This document shows positions 46,497-58,353 of a stretch of 64,000 nucleotides of DNA, piece by piece (within the stretch, counting starts at the first letter, position 1; every line of letters starts with the position of its first letter). The notes beneath the pieces are model-generated. The model was given only the letters and a program-made list of their open reading frames with translations. It did not search any database and was not told where the DNA came from. Source of the DNA: Hymenoscyphus infarciens (Eukaryota > Ascomycota > Leotiomycetes > Helotiales > Helotiaceae); assembly GCA_001414345.1 (NCBI GenBank), contig LLCB01000273.1, positions 1 through 64,000 of the forward strand, read 5' to 3'. The position numbers were made by a program, and so were the translations under genes.

Positions 46497-47070
46497 TCAT
46501 TTCTTCCCCTTCTTCTTGCCCTTCTTCCCACCCACCGCTCCGCCAGCCCCAGCACCAGCCCCAGTATTCTTCCCAACAGCAGCAACAGGCGTCTCCGTCG
46601 GCGTCTCAGCAGCCGGTACCTCCTCCTTCACGACATCCTCCTCCTTCTGCTCTGGTAGGCCTGCCATGGGTCTTGCTAGTCGTCCTAGGATCTGGATTAA
46701 GCGTCCGACCTCGGCGGCTTTGTTGGTGCTGTATTTTAATGTTGTGCCTGAGATTGGGTCGTAGGTTCTCAGTGTTAGGACGGCGGTTGGTGCTGCTGGT
46801 GTAGTCGTGGTGGGGGTTGTGGTTGGAGGGGTAGGTTTTGCTTTTGATTTGGGGTTGGTGGTTGATTTTGCGAGGGGGTTTGGGTGGCAGGGGAGGGTAT
46901 ATTTTGTTGTTATTCTGGTCTGGAGGAGGTTAGCCTTTGCGGTTGTGGTTTGAGGGAGCTTTGGGGAGGCCGAGGGGTTTGAGGGTTTGGGGACATACGG
47001 TGGAGGGGCGGGCTTGAAGGAGGAGAGTGGATTGTTGCAGCCATGATTGGGCTGTTTCTAAGGTCGGCAT
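46497..47070 (-). CDS. srp21: Signal recognition particle SRP9/SRP21 subunit
   Basis: Part of the SRP Alu domain, which binds 7S RNA and slows translation of secretory proteins in the cytosol. Exons 47070-46999 and 46919-46497 join across a 79-bp intron to 164 aa. MPTLETAQSWLQQSTLLLQA is the usual fungal SRP9/21 N terminus. RITTKYTLPCHP is the first strand. After a Thr/Pro/Lys-rich insert, VLTLRTYDPISGTTLKYSTN then KAAEVGRLIQILGRLARPMA forms the conserved RNA-binding beta-sheet and helix. The C-terminal tail is Gly/Ala/Lys-rich ending GGKKGKKKGKK, typical of fungal SRP21 and absent in animals. The name SRP21 follows fungal usage; SRP9 is the equivalent. It is easily missed because the gene is short and split. 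Confidence 0.85.
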
Positions 47071-47204
47071 TTTGCTATTATCGATCGCGATCGCGCGGGG
47101 GTATTAAATTGAGGTGTACGACTCGGTCGGAAGGTAGGATGTGGTTGTGGTTGAGGAGCGGTTGTTTCTCTTGAGTTAGGCTGTGGTGGAGGAAGTGTTT
47201 AGAG

Positions 47205-47900
47205 GGTCAAATGTGGGGTGAACTTTCAAGCGAATTTCCGGGGGGCTTTCTTCCACTTCACTGGGACAACACTCAAAGCAGTATCACGAAAATTTCTTTA
47301 CGATACTTCTCAACTTGGGAAATAATGGGTTCATATAGCCATTTTTGTTAAAGTATTCAAGCCCCCACAACTGGTTTCTTATGTCATGGCAGCAGGAGCT
47401 TTTCTTGTATCACCACAGTAAATATTTATTGCGTCTAGTACAAACTTGCTCCAACACGAATCGGGTTTGCATTTAAAGGGGTCTTGATCAGATGATACCC
47501 ATATTAGCATACAAATTCTTAATAACATGCATTCAGGCTTATTAAAACTTGAGCTGGAATTCAGCACTTGCTTGGGTTTGAGAACCATTCCATACATAGT
47601 CCCTCAAATCATTGAGAAATTTAAACATCGGGAACTCTTTTTAAACAACCTAGGACTTAGGCAGATGTTGTTTAGATGCGTACCTAATACCAATTATATA
47701 TCTTGACGGATCTGAGAACATTTTTTTTAAAAAAGGCTTGATTGTTCTCTGCATCCTTGAACAATAGAATTTAGGAACTATGTCATATGAGCATTAATGC
47801 TCTAAATTCATACACTCAGAACCTGTCAAATGTGGGTGGACTTGCAAGCGAGTTTTTAGGGTTTGGTTTCTTTCACTTCATCGGACAACACTTCAACAGT
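47205..47900. repeat. Two diverged direct repeats of about 78 bp
   Basis: Both copies share GTCAAATGTGGG, then CAAGCGA, TTTCTT(T)CACTTCA and GGACAACACT in the same order and spacing. They lie at 47205-47283 and 47824-47900. About 80% identity by eye. Confidence 0.6.
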
Positions 47901-48847
47901 GCGAGGTTGCAATGAATATAGATTGAATCAAAAATAGAGTATGAAACAAAAGGCACTTCCAAACCGTCATTTAAGACTTCAGTGAACAGCAGGTTTTGTT
48001 TTTCGTTTATTTGTTACTAGGTGCGATACTTGCGGTTCTGCTATACCTTTAGCGACTGCTTGGCTCGATATTTCCAATTTGATTCAGGCCTCTATTCGCC
48101 TCAATAGCTCTAGTACGGACTGCTCTATTCGACTCATTATTTATAATCGGTTAACTGATCTTGTTTGGCTTACTTTACATAGTAAAACTCATAATAAAAG
48201 TATAAAACTTGTAATAACTATTTACAGGGAGTAGCACTGCGTACCGAGTAAACTACTATCTAGAAAATAAATACTTCTGATGTAATTCATCTCTCGCTGT
48301 TGCTGGCTTATGGAGACAAGGCGAGGTATCAAGTAAGAAAATCAGATTTGCATGTATAAAACAAGGATATTGTTGCGGTATTAGTTACACGATAATGTAG
48401 CTTTGACACCGTCGTAGGCTGCCGAGATCGTATTTGAATAAAGGCTCTGTTCGTGAGTACGTACTTTGAGACGTATTGAGAATAGGGAACTTGTGTGTGG
48501 GATATTCACTATTAGTTGCCAAGAGTTTACTTGGCAACAAATGGAGCTCTATTGAGCCAAACGATTCTCGGAATCAAAGGCTCTATTCAATTCGAGCCTG
48601 AATTGCAGAATTTCCTAGGTAATCTTATATGAAGATTTGCGAATACTCGCTGCGAGCCAAATAGGCCCTAAGTTATTATTCACTTATTATGAAGTTGACC
48701 AGTGCTGTCTAGATATACACTATGATAGCTATAAAAAAGACTTTACAACTAACTTGTTTAAGCTAACCTTTCTCGGATATTTATGTTAGGCAAATGTTAT
48801 TTAGAGAAGTACTTAGTTGAATGTAGTTCTCTGTTATCAAAAAGCAT

Positions 48848-49018
48848 ATTAATTCATATTAATAACCTAAGCCTTTTTGAATAATATAATATAATAGCCA
48901 CAATTACTCGACGTACATAGCCATAGAACTTTAATTAACTTATACTAATAACCTAAGCTCTTTTAAATACTATAATACAATAGTTAAAGTTACTAGATAT
49001 TCTAAAATAGTTATAGAA
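48848..49018. repeat. Diverged tandem duplication, unit about 85 bp
   Basis: ATTAATAACCTAAGCCTTTT...ATAGCCATAGAAC is followed immediately by ACTAATAACCTAAGCTCTTT...ATAGTTATAGAATC. Differences are largely C/T and G/A, as expected for RIP. Confidence 0.6.
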
Positions 49019-49384
49019 TCGGTGAATTCTATGATTAGTGAATAAAGTATACTAGTTTTAGCTAGCCCTAATCACTACTAGGTCGGCTCTCTCCTTAGTA
49101 TCCAATCTGATGCCGGTACTTCTCAACCTTAACATAAACCCCCAGCTGACTGTCTATTCTATCACGATGTTTAGCAAAGAGTATAGCGATAGGTCAGTGG
49201 CGGCTGATACTGGAGTATCCTACAAGCAAAGCAACTTCCCATAGAAGCCTCGGCGTAAGCTAACTTCTGTAAGGTGGAGGATATCGTTTTTACCCTCTAA
49301 ACAGCGCTAGACGCAAACAGAAAGCTGTTCATCACCAACGTCAAACTGGTCCTCCGAGCCCGCAGTGTCTAACGCCACAAAGAG

Positions 49385-49645
49385 GTGATCAATTCCCAAG
49401 TTTTCAACTCCTTAGTTTTCAAATTCAACTCCGCGAACTCCCCAAAAGAACCCGCGCAAGCCAAATTTACTAAATTCAACCGGTTGCCCCTCGAGGTCAA
49501 ACTCAAGTTTGGCAATTCGCAGTCGCCGGTCTACCGACCTAAATCTATCGAAGTACGCTATACCCAGGCCTGATTCCGCTACTATGACAAGTTTGTCGCA
49601 CGTCTAGAGCCGAGACTCTCAAAGTTTACAAGAAGCTCGAATATC
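49385..49645 (+). pseudogene. Remnant of a 2EXR-domain gene ending at an LTR
   Basis: The frame from 49388 (62 aa) contains FTKFNRLPLEVKLKF and later SIEVRYTQA. This resembles the fungal 2EXR motif (F-x-x-F-x-x-LP-x-E-[LV]-R-x-K-I-W ... EVRY), but with the Trp lost and a stop right after it. Downstream codon-like sequence (FRYYDKFVARL in another reading) continues until the LTR begins at 49646. No start of a full gene upstream is visible. I read it as a dead 5' fragment, possibly cut by the retrotransposon. The similarity is short, so confidence is moderate. Confidence 0.45.
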
Positions 49646-49778
49646 TGTTGCGGGAAGGACACGTGACCACACTAGTGGCGGACCTGCAGGTGTAGATAGT
49701 TACAAGTGCTCCGTACTCTCCTCTTCTCTCTTTAGACGTTTATTACCACATTACATAAAAGATTACTTTTACGTATTT
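49646..49778 (+). repeat. 5' LTR (start defined; visible match to the 3' LTR)
   Basis: The LTR starts TGTTGCGGGAAGGACACGTG at 49646. The first 133 bp align without gaps to 63868-64000. There are 12 differences, all transitions. The true 3' end of this LTR lies further right, somewhere between 49.8 and 50.1 kb. It cannot be fixed because the partner LTR is truncated by the window. Confidence 0.9.
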
Positions 49779-52700
49779 TATTAAGCCTAGCTATAAGCTT
49801 CTAATCTATAATCTATCTCTTATACTATATAATAGTAATATTCTAAATTTAAACTATATATAATCCCTTTAAAATTATTAAGCTCTTATCTTCTACTAAC
49901 TATATTATAACTTATAACTTATAACTCTTATCTCTCTCTCTCTTATCTGCTTTCTAATCTTATAATTCAAACACTTAATTAGAATCTAGCTATTAGTATA
50001 TACACTATCTAGTAATAAGTATAACTATCTTCTAGATCTCTAGTAGATTAGTAAGAAAGACGAAGAATACTTCTCTTATATCTATTCTACTTTATATATA
50101 TATATATTACTTATAATTTATATAGAAAAGCTTTAAAAAGGAGAAGTACTAGTAAAACCTAAATCTAAAAAAATTCTTAATAAATATAGTAGCTACTATA
50201 ACAAATAAGACAGATATTAAAAGAATAGTAGATATATAAAAGAGCCTATTCTAAGAGTTCTAGTAGAATTAGCTCTATCCTTAATACTATTAGAACGATC
50301 TATTATATCTAAAAACCTCTTTTCTAAGCTTCTTAAGGCTTTGTCGAGTACTCTAGCTTTACTAAGTACTCTAGCTCTATTAAGTACTCTAGCTCTATAA
50401 GCCTTATAGACCTTGTTAGCTTCTTATATATACTATTTATAAGATATATCTATTATACTAGTCGACTCTTATATTTTAAAAGCCCCTAGTCTCGTTTCTA
50501 TAAGCTCTAGTAGACTTAATGAGATTAGAGCGCTTATATATTAGAGACTAGTATCTAAAAGAGATAAGGAAGAAGCGAATCTTAATAATAATCTAGATAT
50601 TATAATTACTAAATATTAAGAAGAGAGAGCTTTTAATATCTACGAAGACTTAACTATTATTAGTAGAGATAATATTTTAAACTTTACTATAATTAGAGAA
50701 GAACCTATAATACTATTCTCTCCTAGCTCTATACTAAGTTACTCTAGCTTAATCCCTAGCTCTAACGCTTACTCTAAGGCCTCTAAGCTAGTAGATATCA
50801 CCGCCGCGTTTAATCCTATACCTTAAATAGCTTTTACTTTATACTAATTAAGGCCTCTTTTATTAGATTAAAAGTCTATTAATTTAGACTTCTTTAACAA
50901 AATTAATAAGCTCTTAACTCTACTCTTAAGTAGTAGACCTATTATAATAGTAGAACCTAAGGTACTATATACTAGGTAGCTTTAGTAGAGAGACGCTATA
51001 ATTATTAATTTTATAATAAATAAGATAGCTAAGAATATTACTAGATACGCGAACCTCCGACTACTTATTATAAATAAGGACCTAGAGAACGTAGAGTTAG
51101 TATTTAACCTACTAAGAGATAACCTCTTAAATAACCTTAAGACTAGTATAGTATAACTATTTAAATCGCTAGATAGCTTAGTTATAGAAGATAAATTTAT
51201 AGCGCTTCTTATCTGATTCTAACCTAGACTAAAATAGGTAAACTCTTATTCTAGTAAATCTCTATCTAGAACCTCTTATCGATCTTCTTATTAATCCTCT
51301 TATAGATTCTCTTATAGATATAAGTAATAAGACTCTAATAACTAATAACGATATCGACTATATCTTAAGATAAAAGATATTAAATATAGTAATAAGATAC
51401 TAGTTACTTTATAGTTCAGCTAAGTCGAGAGATTTATATAGATCTATAGTAAGAAGATAATATTAAGCCTTATACTCTAGGCTCTAATAGACGACGTCTA
51501 GGTCTAGTACGATAGACTTATACTAAATACTAGGACCTAGATACTTTTAGACTACGACGAGCTTAGAAGCTAGATAAGTAAATAGTTTTAAAAGAACGTA
51601 TTAATACTACTCGTCTAAGCTAATAAGAAAGAATTTTAGTTTAAATTTAAGAACTAATACTCTCTTTAGGTATATATAGTAAAGAAGTAATTACTCTACG
51701 TTAAAGCTAGGTCTACTAATAAAGACTACTTAGTACGTAGAATTTATACTAGACTCGACTTTATACTAGGCTCTACAATTATACTAAAGCTATTTAGTAA
51801 TATACTAGAATTTCTTAAAAAGAAGGTATATACTATAGAGTCTATAGTATAAGTATCTTAGACTATCTAAAACAAGAAATTTAAGATATTTAGTAAAGAG
51901 AATAAATTACTAAAGAAAAAGTTTAAGAAGTCTAAATTACATAGTAAGGGTCGATTAAGTAAGAGTAACTAAGAGAATTATATAGAAGAGAAGTAAGACA
52001 ATAGAAGGGTTAATAATAACTTTAAGAGATATAATAACAGATATAGTTAAAACTCTTAAGGTAATTATTAAAATAGTAGAGATAGGCGACTCTTTAATCT
52101 CTTTATTCTATAATAATTTAAGTAGTCTAGATTCAGTCTACTAGTAGCCTAGTCTTAGTAATTTAGTAGGTAGCTTTTTAATTTTCTATACGCTTAAAAC
52201 TACTAGATACCTCTACTAATATAGCTTATATAGCCTATATAACTAAGATTCGTATTAAGAGCGGCTACTTAATTTATATAAGAATAGTAGTAATAGTAAT
52301 AGCTACTTTAACTCTCTTTAAGGAATAGTTAAAAGTAGTTATAGTAACTTATAAGCACTATTATAGTCCTAGCGTACTTTAAGAAAGTCGAATCTTTAGA
52401 CCTAGTAGCTATAGACAAGTATATATACTAGATGATTATTAGTACTTTAAATAGATTTAAGACTAATCTATATATTAGTTTAGACGATTTAGATTTAGAA
52501 AACGAATATAGTAGTTACTCTAGAGTAGTAAGCTGTTTATAAGAATTCCTATTATAACTCTATTACTTAATATTAATATCGTAGTATAATAGGAAAATTA
52601 TATATCTTTACTATTGCTTAATCTAGACTTATTATTAGTAGAAAACCTAAAAAAAGTTAAAAACAATAAACTATTTAAAATAAGCTATTTAGCTAAAATA

Positions 52701-55700
52701 TTACCTATTCTATTTATACCTAGTATTTTACTAATAATTATTACTATTTTACTTAATTCTCTTATACTATAAGAGACGAATATAATATATATACTCCCTT
52801 TTATTACTCTACTTTCTCTATCTTCTACGAATCTATTAGTAAAGAGCTTAGTAACTCTATTACTCTTAGATATACTAATTAAAGAGATAATTAGAATAGA
52901 CGTCTTATTAGATAGTATAGAGTTCCTTAGTAAGCTATCACATACTAATTAACTATATAAAAGAGCTAAAAAGATCATAGTCTCTAATATAAAATAGAAG
53001 AGCAATAATAAGTACTTTATAAATAGTACTTAATATTACTACTACGTAAGTACAAAGTACGTCCTTACTACTTTATTAAGCTAGAATATTAAATTTTATA
53101 TAGATACTAGTTTAGATATAAATCTTATAGCTAAGTATATAGTAGATTATTTCTTCTTATATATTAAGATAGAAGAAGGACTAAATATAGTTAGCTTTTC
53201 AAGTATTAGGAAAGATACTTAAAGGCTTTAAAATTTTATAAAGATTCTCTTTACTATCTAAGATACCTCTAGACAAGAGTTCCTCTTTAAAGTAGAATTC
53301 TATATTATTAATAAGCTAAGCTATAATATACTTATAAGTACTTCGTTTTTAAAGCTAAATTACCTAAACTTCTATTAGGTAAAAAGGCATAGTATTGATT
53401 ATCTAGATTACTATAGTTATAAATTCTATATCTCTTATCTATTAGATTAAGAAGAAAAGGAGCTTAAACGTATAATAATCTATATAGTAGAAAACACTAT
53501 TATTAATATTATATAAAGCTAGAATATTAGCGTTTATTATAGTAAGAAGTTACTAGTATTAGTATAAGAGTATATAGTTAGACTATACTAGAAAAGCAGC
53601 CTAGTACTAAACTAATTTAGTAGCCTCGTATATATAATCATCGATAGAGATTAAAAACCTCTTATATTTACAAACTTTAGTAACACTCTTATAAGGATTA
53701 TAAAAGAATAGTTACTAGGATTCCTTAAGCTATTAGATAAACTCTTATTAGCTGATTATTCTATATACCTTAACCTTATTAACGTATTTAAAAAGCTACC
53801 TCTAATACTAGAACAGCTTAAAAGCAAGTATCTTAATAGTTAGCCTTACCTAGTATAATTAATTAACAATCTAATTAACATTTCTTAAGCTAATATTAGA
53901 CTAGAATAGAGTAAGGAATATTAAGCTAAGGTTAGAGATATTATTTAAAGCAAAGCTAAGCTATTTTATAATAAGTTAGGTTATTTTAATAATAGAATTA
54001 AAATACCTATTCCTTTTAAGAAAGAGGTAGATATTAAAGATCTAAAGTAAGCTCTTTATAGTTTATTAAAAAGAGATAAGAAAGTAATAGATAGTATTAT
54101 TAACTTATTAATCGAAGTAGACGTTATTAAAAAGATGCCTTTAGAGGAACCTTTACTAGCCTCTATACTAGTATTTATAGTATAGTATAATAGAAAACCT
54201 TATATAATAGTAGATTTAAGAAGAATTAATACTAAACTATATATAGACGCTTAGCTCTTACTTAAGTAAGACAATATACTATAAGTAATATATAACACGA
54301 CTATGTTTTCTATACTTAATATAATAAAAAGCTTCTTCTAGTAATTAACCTATCTCGAAGACAGATAGAAGTAGACCTTTATAACATCTTATAAGAGCTA
54401 AGAAAGACTAACTATTAATACTATAGAGCTAGCTATATTACCTACCTTCTTCTAATATTATATAGAAGATATATTCAAAGATATACTTTAGTAATTCGTA
54501 TACGTATTTATTAATAATACTATTATCTTTTCAAGAACTCTAGAAGAATATCTAGTTTATTTAAAGTAAGTACTTTACTACTTTATAAAGTTAGAGGTTA
54601 CTCTTTTACTATTAAAATACTACTTTACTTAATTAGGATTATAAGTGTTAGATTATTAGATATTATAATATAGTCTATATATAATAGAAGATAAAGTTAA
54701 AGTAATAAGAGTAATAAAGTTTTCTTATATCTTATCTAACTTAGAAAAGGGTCTTAGGCTGTTTAGATACTACTATAAATTTGTCGCTTATTACTTAGCT
54801 ATTATAATACTATTAATTAAGCTAAAAACCTTAAAGTTTAAAAGCTTCTTAATTTTTAGTAAAGAATATAATATCTATTTAAGACATATAATAAAGTCTT
54901 TTATAATAGACTTAGAGTTAGCTAAATTACTTAATAATAGTAAATCTATATAAGAAAAGCTTAAAGATAAGCTATACTTTATATCTATACTAGTATTTCT
55001 AGACTTTATAAAGCTTTTTAAGCTATATATAGATAGAAGTAAAGAGATAGGTTATAGAGTAGTATTATATTAGATAGATAATAAAGGAGTTAAGTATCTT
55101 ATCTTATACTTTTCTAAATTATTATTACTAATAAAGGAAAGATACTAGCTAATAGAGTTAGAGACTAGTATACTTATTTAAGCTTTAGAAAAGTTACTAT
55201 AATACCTAGATAGCAACGATTTTATAGTAGTTATTAATTACTAAGCTATTACTAATATATTTAAGAACGACGGCTCTATTAAGAGTAAAAGATCGATCTA
55301 GCTATAAAACTAGTAATTGTTTTTATTTTATTATAAATAGTATATAAATATTATTTACTATATAAGTAAAACCTATATTAATATAGACGCTTTATTAAGA
55401 TTACCTTATAATAAGCCGAAACTATTATCTTAAAAAGAAGCTATAATTAAATCTAATATATATTTTATATAAGCCTTTCTATCTAAAGTCATAACCTTAT
55501 CTATATTTAAAAGGTTATTATTAGAAGTTATAAAGCAGCTACTCTTAGACTAATCTCTAAAGCTTATATTCGCCTAGATATTAAAATAATATACAAATAA
55601 TAAGTATACTAAAGCACTAGTAACTACTCTTAAAGGCTTTTATTTTAAGCCTACTAGGAAGCTACTATTCTTTAATAAGCTTCTTTATATACTAAAAGTA

Positions 55701-56797
55701 TGTCTAAGAAAGTTCTTATCTCTTATTTATAATAATAAGAGCTACTTTAGAATTAAAAGGATTTATTAATATATAAAAAGTTACGTCTTCTATTTTAGAT
55801 TATATTAGGAAATTATAGAATATATAAAGAGCTATCTAGTATATTAATAAGTAAAGCCTTTTAATACTCTATCTTAGAGGTCTCTTTAGTTAATTGAATA
55901 TTCTATAATACTTTTAAAAGTACTATTATTAGATTTTATAAATAGCCTTCTAATCTCTACTTAGAGTAATAATAAGATACTTACTATTACTTATAAGTAT
56001 TTAAAAGTAGTAAAGCTCTTAGTAGGTAAAGATACTAATACTACTAAGGATTAGGCTATCTAATACTTTAGATATATCTATATAGATTAAGGTCTACTTA
56101 ATAATATAATATCTAATTATAACTCTAAGTTTTAATCAGCGTTTTAGCATAAGCTTTTTAAGCTTATAAAAGTCAACTTAAGCTTTACTACTATATACTA
56201 TTTAGTAGACAACGGTTAGATAGAGCGTACTAATTAAACTATAGTCTATACCTTATAATATACTATTAGTAGAGTATATAACTAGTTAACTTAGAAGGAT
56301 CTTATATCTTTTATCTAACTATTACTTAACTCTTTTATTAATACCTCTACTAGAGTAACGCTCTTCTTCTTACTATATAGCTAAGACGTAAAGATAGAGC
56401 TCGACACTAATACTAGAGAGGATATTCTAGACTTCTTAACTTATTATAAATTCTTATAAGACTAAGTAGAATAGTTAGTTAAGATAGCCTAAGCTTATAT
56501 AAAGATATACTATAATAATAAATATACTCTTTTAAAATTTAGTAGTATAATATACTTATAAATAGCAAAAAAATAAAATAAGAGTTACTATTTTTAAAAT
56601 TATATAAAGCTATTCTTTTAAAGATTAGAACCTTTTAAGATTATATAACTAATAAATAACCTTATCTTTAAAATCAAGCTGTTAAATTAGCTTAAGATTT
56701 ACTTTATTATATCTATTAAATACCTAGAACTAGTGAATAATAATCTATATACTTATCTTTAATCTAAGCTAGAACTAATTACTATTAATAAAGAAGA

Positions 56798-56920
56798 AAG
56801 GTTTATTATTAAGAATATCCTAGAATAAGAAATATATAAACCTTTAAAAGAGCAACGCTAATTATATTATAAGATTAAGTAGCTAGGTTATAAGGAAACT
56901 ACTTAGAAGCTAGTATTAAT
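56798..56920 (+). pseudogene. Chromodomain relic at the end of integrase
   Basis: The frame reads RFIIKNILEQEIY, then YYKIKxLGYKETTxKL, where each x is TAG. Taken as TGG mutated to TAG, this is the chromodomain core Y-x-V-K-W-x-G-Y-x-x-x-x-x-W-E. The position, just after the integrase C-terminal region, is where chromoviruses carry it. Confidence 0.65.
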
Positions 56921-56993
56921 AATATAGGATTAAGCTAAATTAGTTATATTAGCCTATAAAAAGAAAGAGAAAAAGAATATATACTCTAAGTCT

Positions 56994-57079
56994 AAAGCCT
57001 TCTTATAATAGAGTAAAGCCTTCTTATATTAGAGTAAAAGCCTTCTTATAATAGAGTAAAACCTTCTTATAATAGAGTA
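56994..57079 (+). repeat. Four tandem copies of a 21-bp unit
   Basis: The unit AAAGCCTTCTTATAATAGAG(T) repeats four times, one copy with an extra A, immediately after the chromodomain relic. Confidence 0.75.
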
Positions 57080-58080
57080 ACGTCTAAAAAGACGTTAAAC
57101 TACGTTTTAGTACTAGTTATACCTTCTAAGAAGAGTAAACTAGTAAGATCTATAGATATCTATACCTATAGTACTTATAACTATTCCTAGTAAAAGGCTT
57201 ATAAGCCTTCTCTAAAGAAGTAAATACTCCTCTGTTTTTTATTTTATTCTTATAAGCTATAATCGTTTAAATTTTATATATTATATTAATTTTAATTATT
57301 TATTAGAAATTTACCTTTATTACCTAGTAGTAATATTAAATTTATATAACGTTAATTAGTTAGTATTTAATTTTTAACCTTAATATTATTATACTCTACT
57401 AAGGAATTTATTCTCTTATTAACTCTATACTACGACAAATTCAACTTAATAATATAAATATATATAACTCTTTTATATTATATTTCTTTTAATCTATTAA
57501 TCTAGGAATCTCAATTACTTTAATTATAAACCTCTTAGATCGACTTTCTATTATTAATATAGTAGATAATTACTTTACTAAGTAGGTCTTTATAAGTAAC
57601 CTAAACTAGGTCTACTATAAGATCGACTTTATAGCTTACTCTACTATAATAGATAACTACTAACTTCTTAAAGACATACTCTCTAGTATACTTAGTCTTA
57701 ATAACAACTCTAAAAGTAAAGTCGAGACCTCTATAATTAGTAATAATAACCTTCCTACTCTTAGTAATATAATACTATTCCTAAAATAATAAATTATAAT
57801 AGATACTACTACTAGTACCTTAATTAATAGTAAAGCTTATACTTATAATACTATCTATAACACGGTTATTATAATAACTTAGTATAATAAGTTAAGTATT
57901 ATTATCTCTCTATCTATTTATAAACTCGATAATAGTAAATACGAATTTACTCTAGCTACTAACGAGTCTACTACTATAATCTAGTCTAATAAAGAAGCTA
58001 TTATTAAGGCTAGCTATATATTAGAAACACTCTCTATTACTATTAAGAATAGAGACTCTACTAATAATAATATAAAGAAG

Positions 58081-58353
58081 CTTACTACTACTACTAACGA
58101 TTAGAACTCTACTAGCGATAATATAAAGATACCTACTACTACTACTAGCGGTTAGAGCTCTACTAATAATAATACGAAGGAGCCTACTACTACTACTAGT
58201 AGTTAGAACTCTACTAGCGATAATATAAAGAAACCTACTACTACTACTAGTAGTTAGAACTCTACTAGTAATAATATAAAAGAACCTACTACTACTACTA
58301 GTAGTTAAGACTCTACTAGTAATAAACCTACTACTATTACTAGCAATTAGAAC
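58081..58353 (+). repeat. 51-bp tandem repeat (17 codons), about 5.5 units
   Basis: Units at 58081, 58132, 58183 and 58234 are full length. One at 58285 is shortened to 42 bp and a partial one begins at 58327. Each translates as PTTTTSSxNSTSDNIKK with x = TAG/TAA. The Thr/Ser/Asn-rich repeat looks like a flexible linker. Confidence 0.85.

Larger units (their letters stand above)
47071..49384. other. 2.3-kb region without a gene, containing two diverged duplications
   Basis: No supported frame. 47205-47283 and 47824-47900 are diverged direct copies, the first in the SRP9 promoter. 48848-48930 and 48931-49018 are a diverged tandem duplication. The DNA becomes steadily more AT-rich and repeat-like towards the right. 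Confidence 0.5.
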
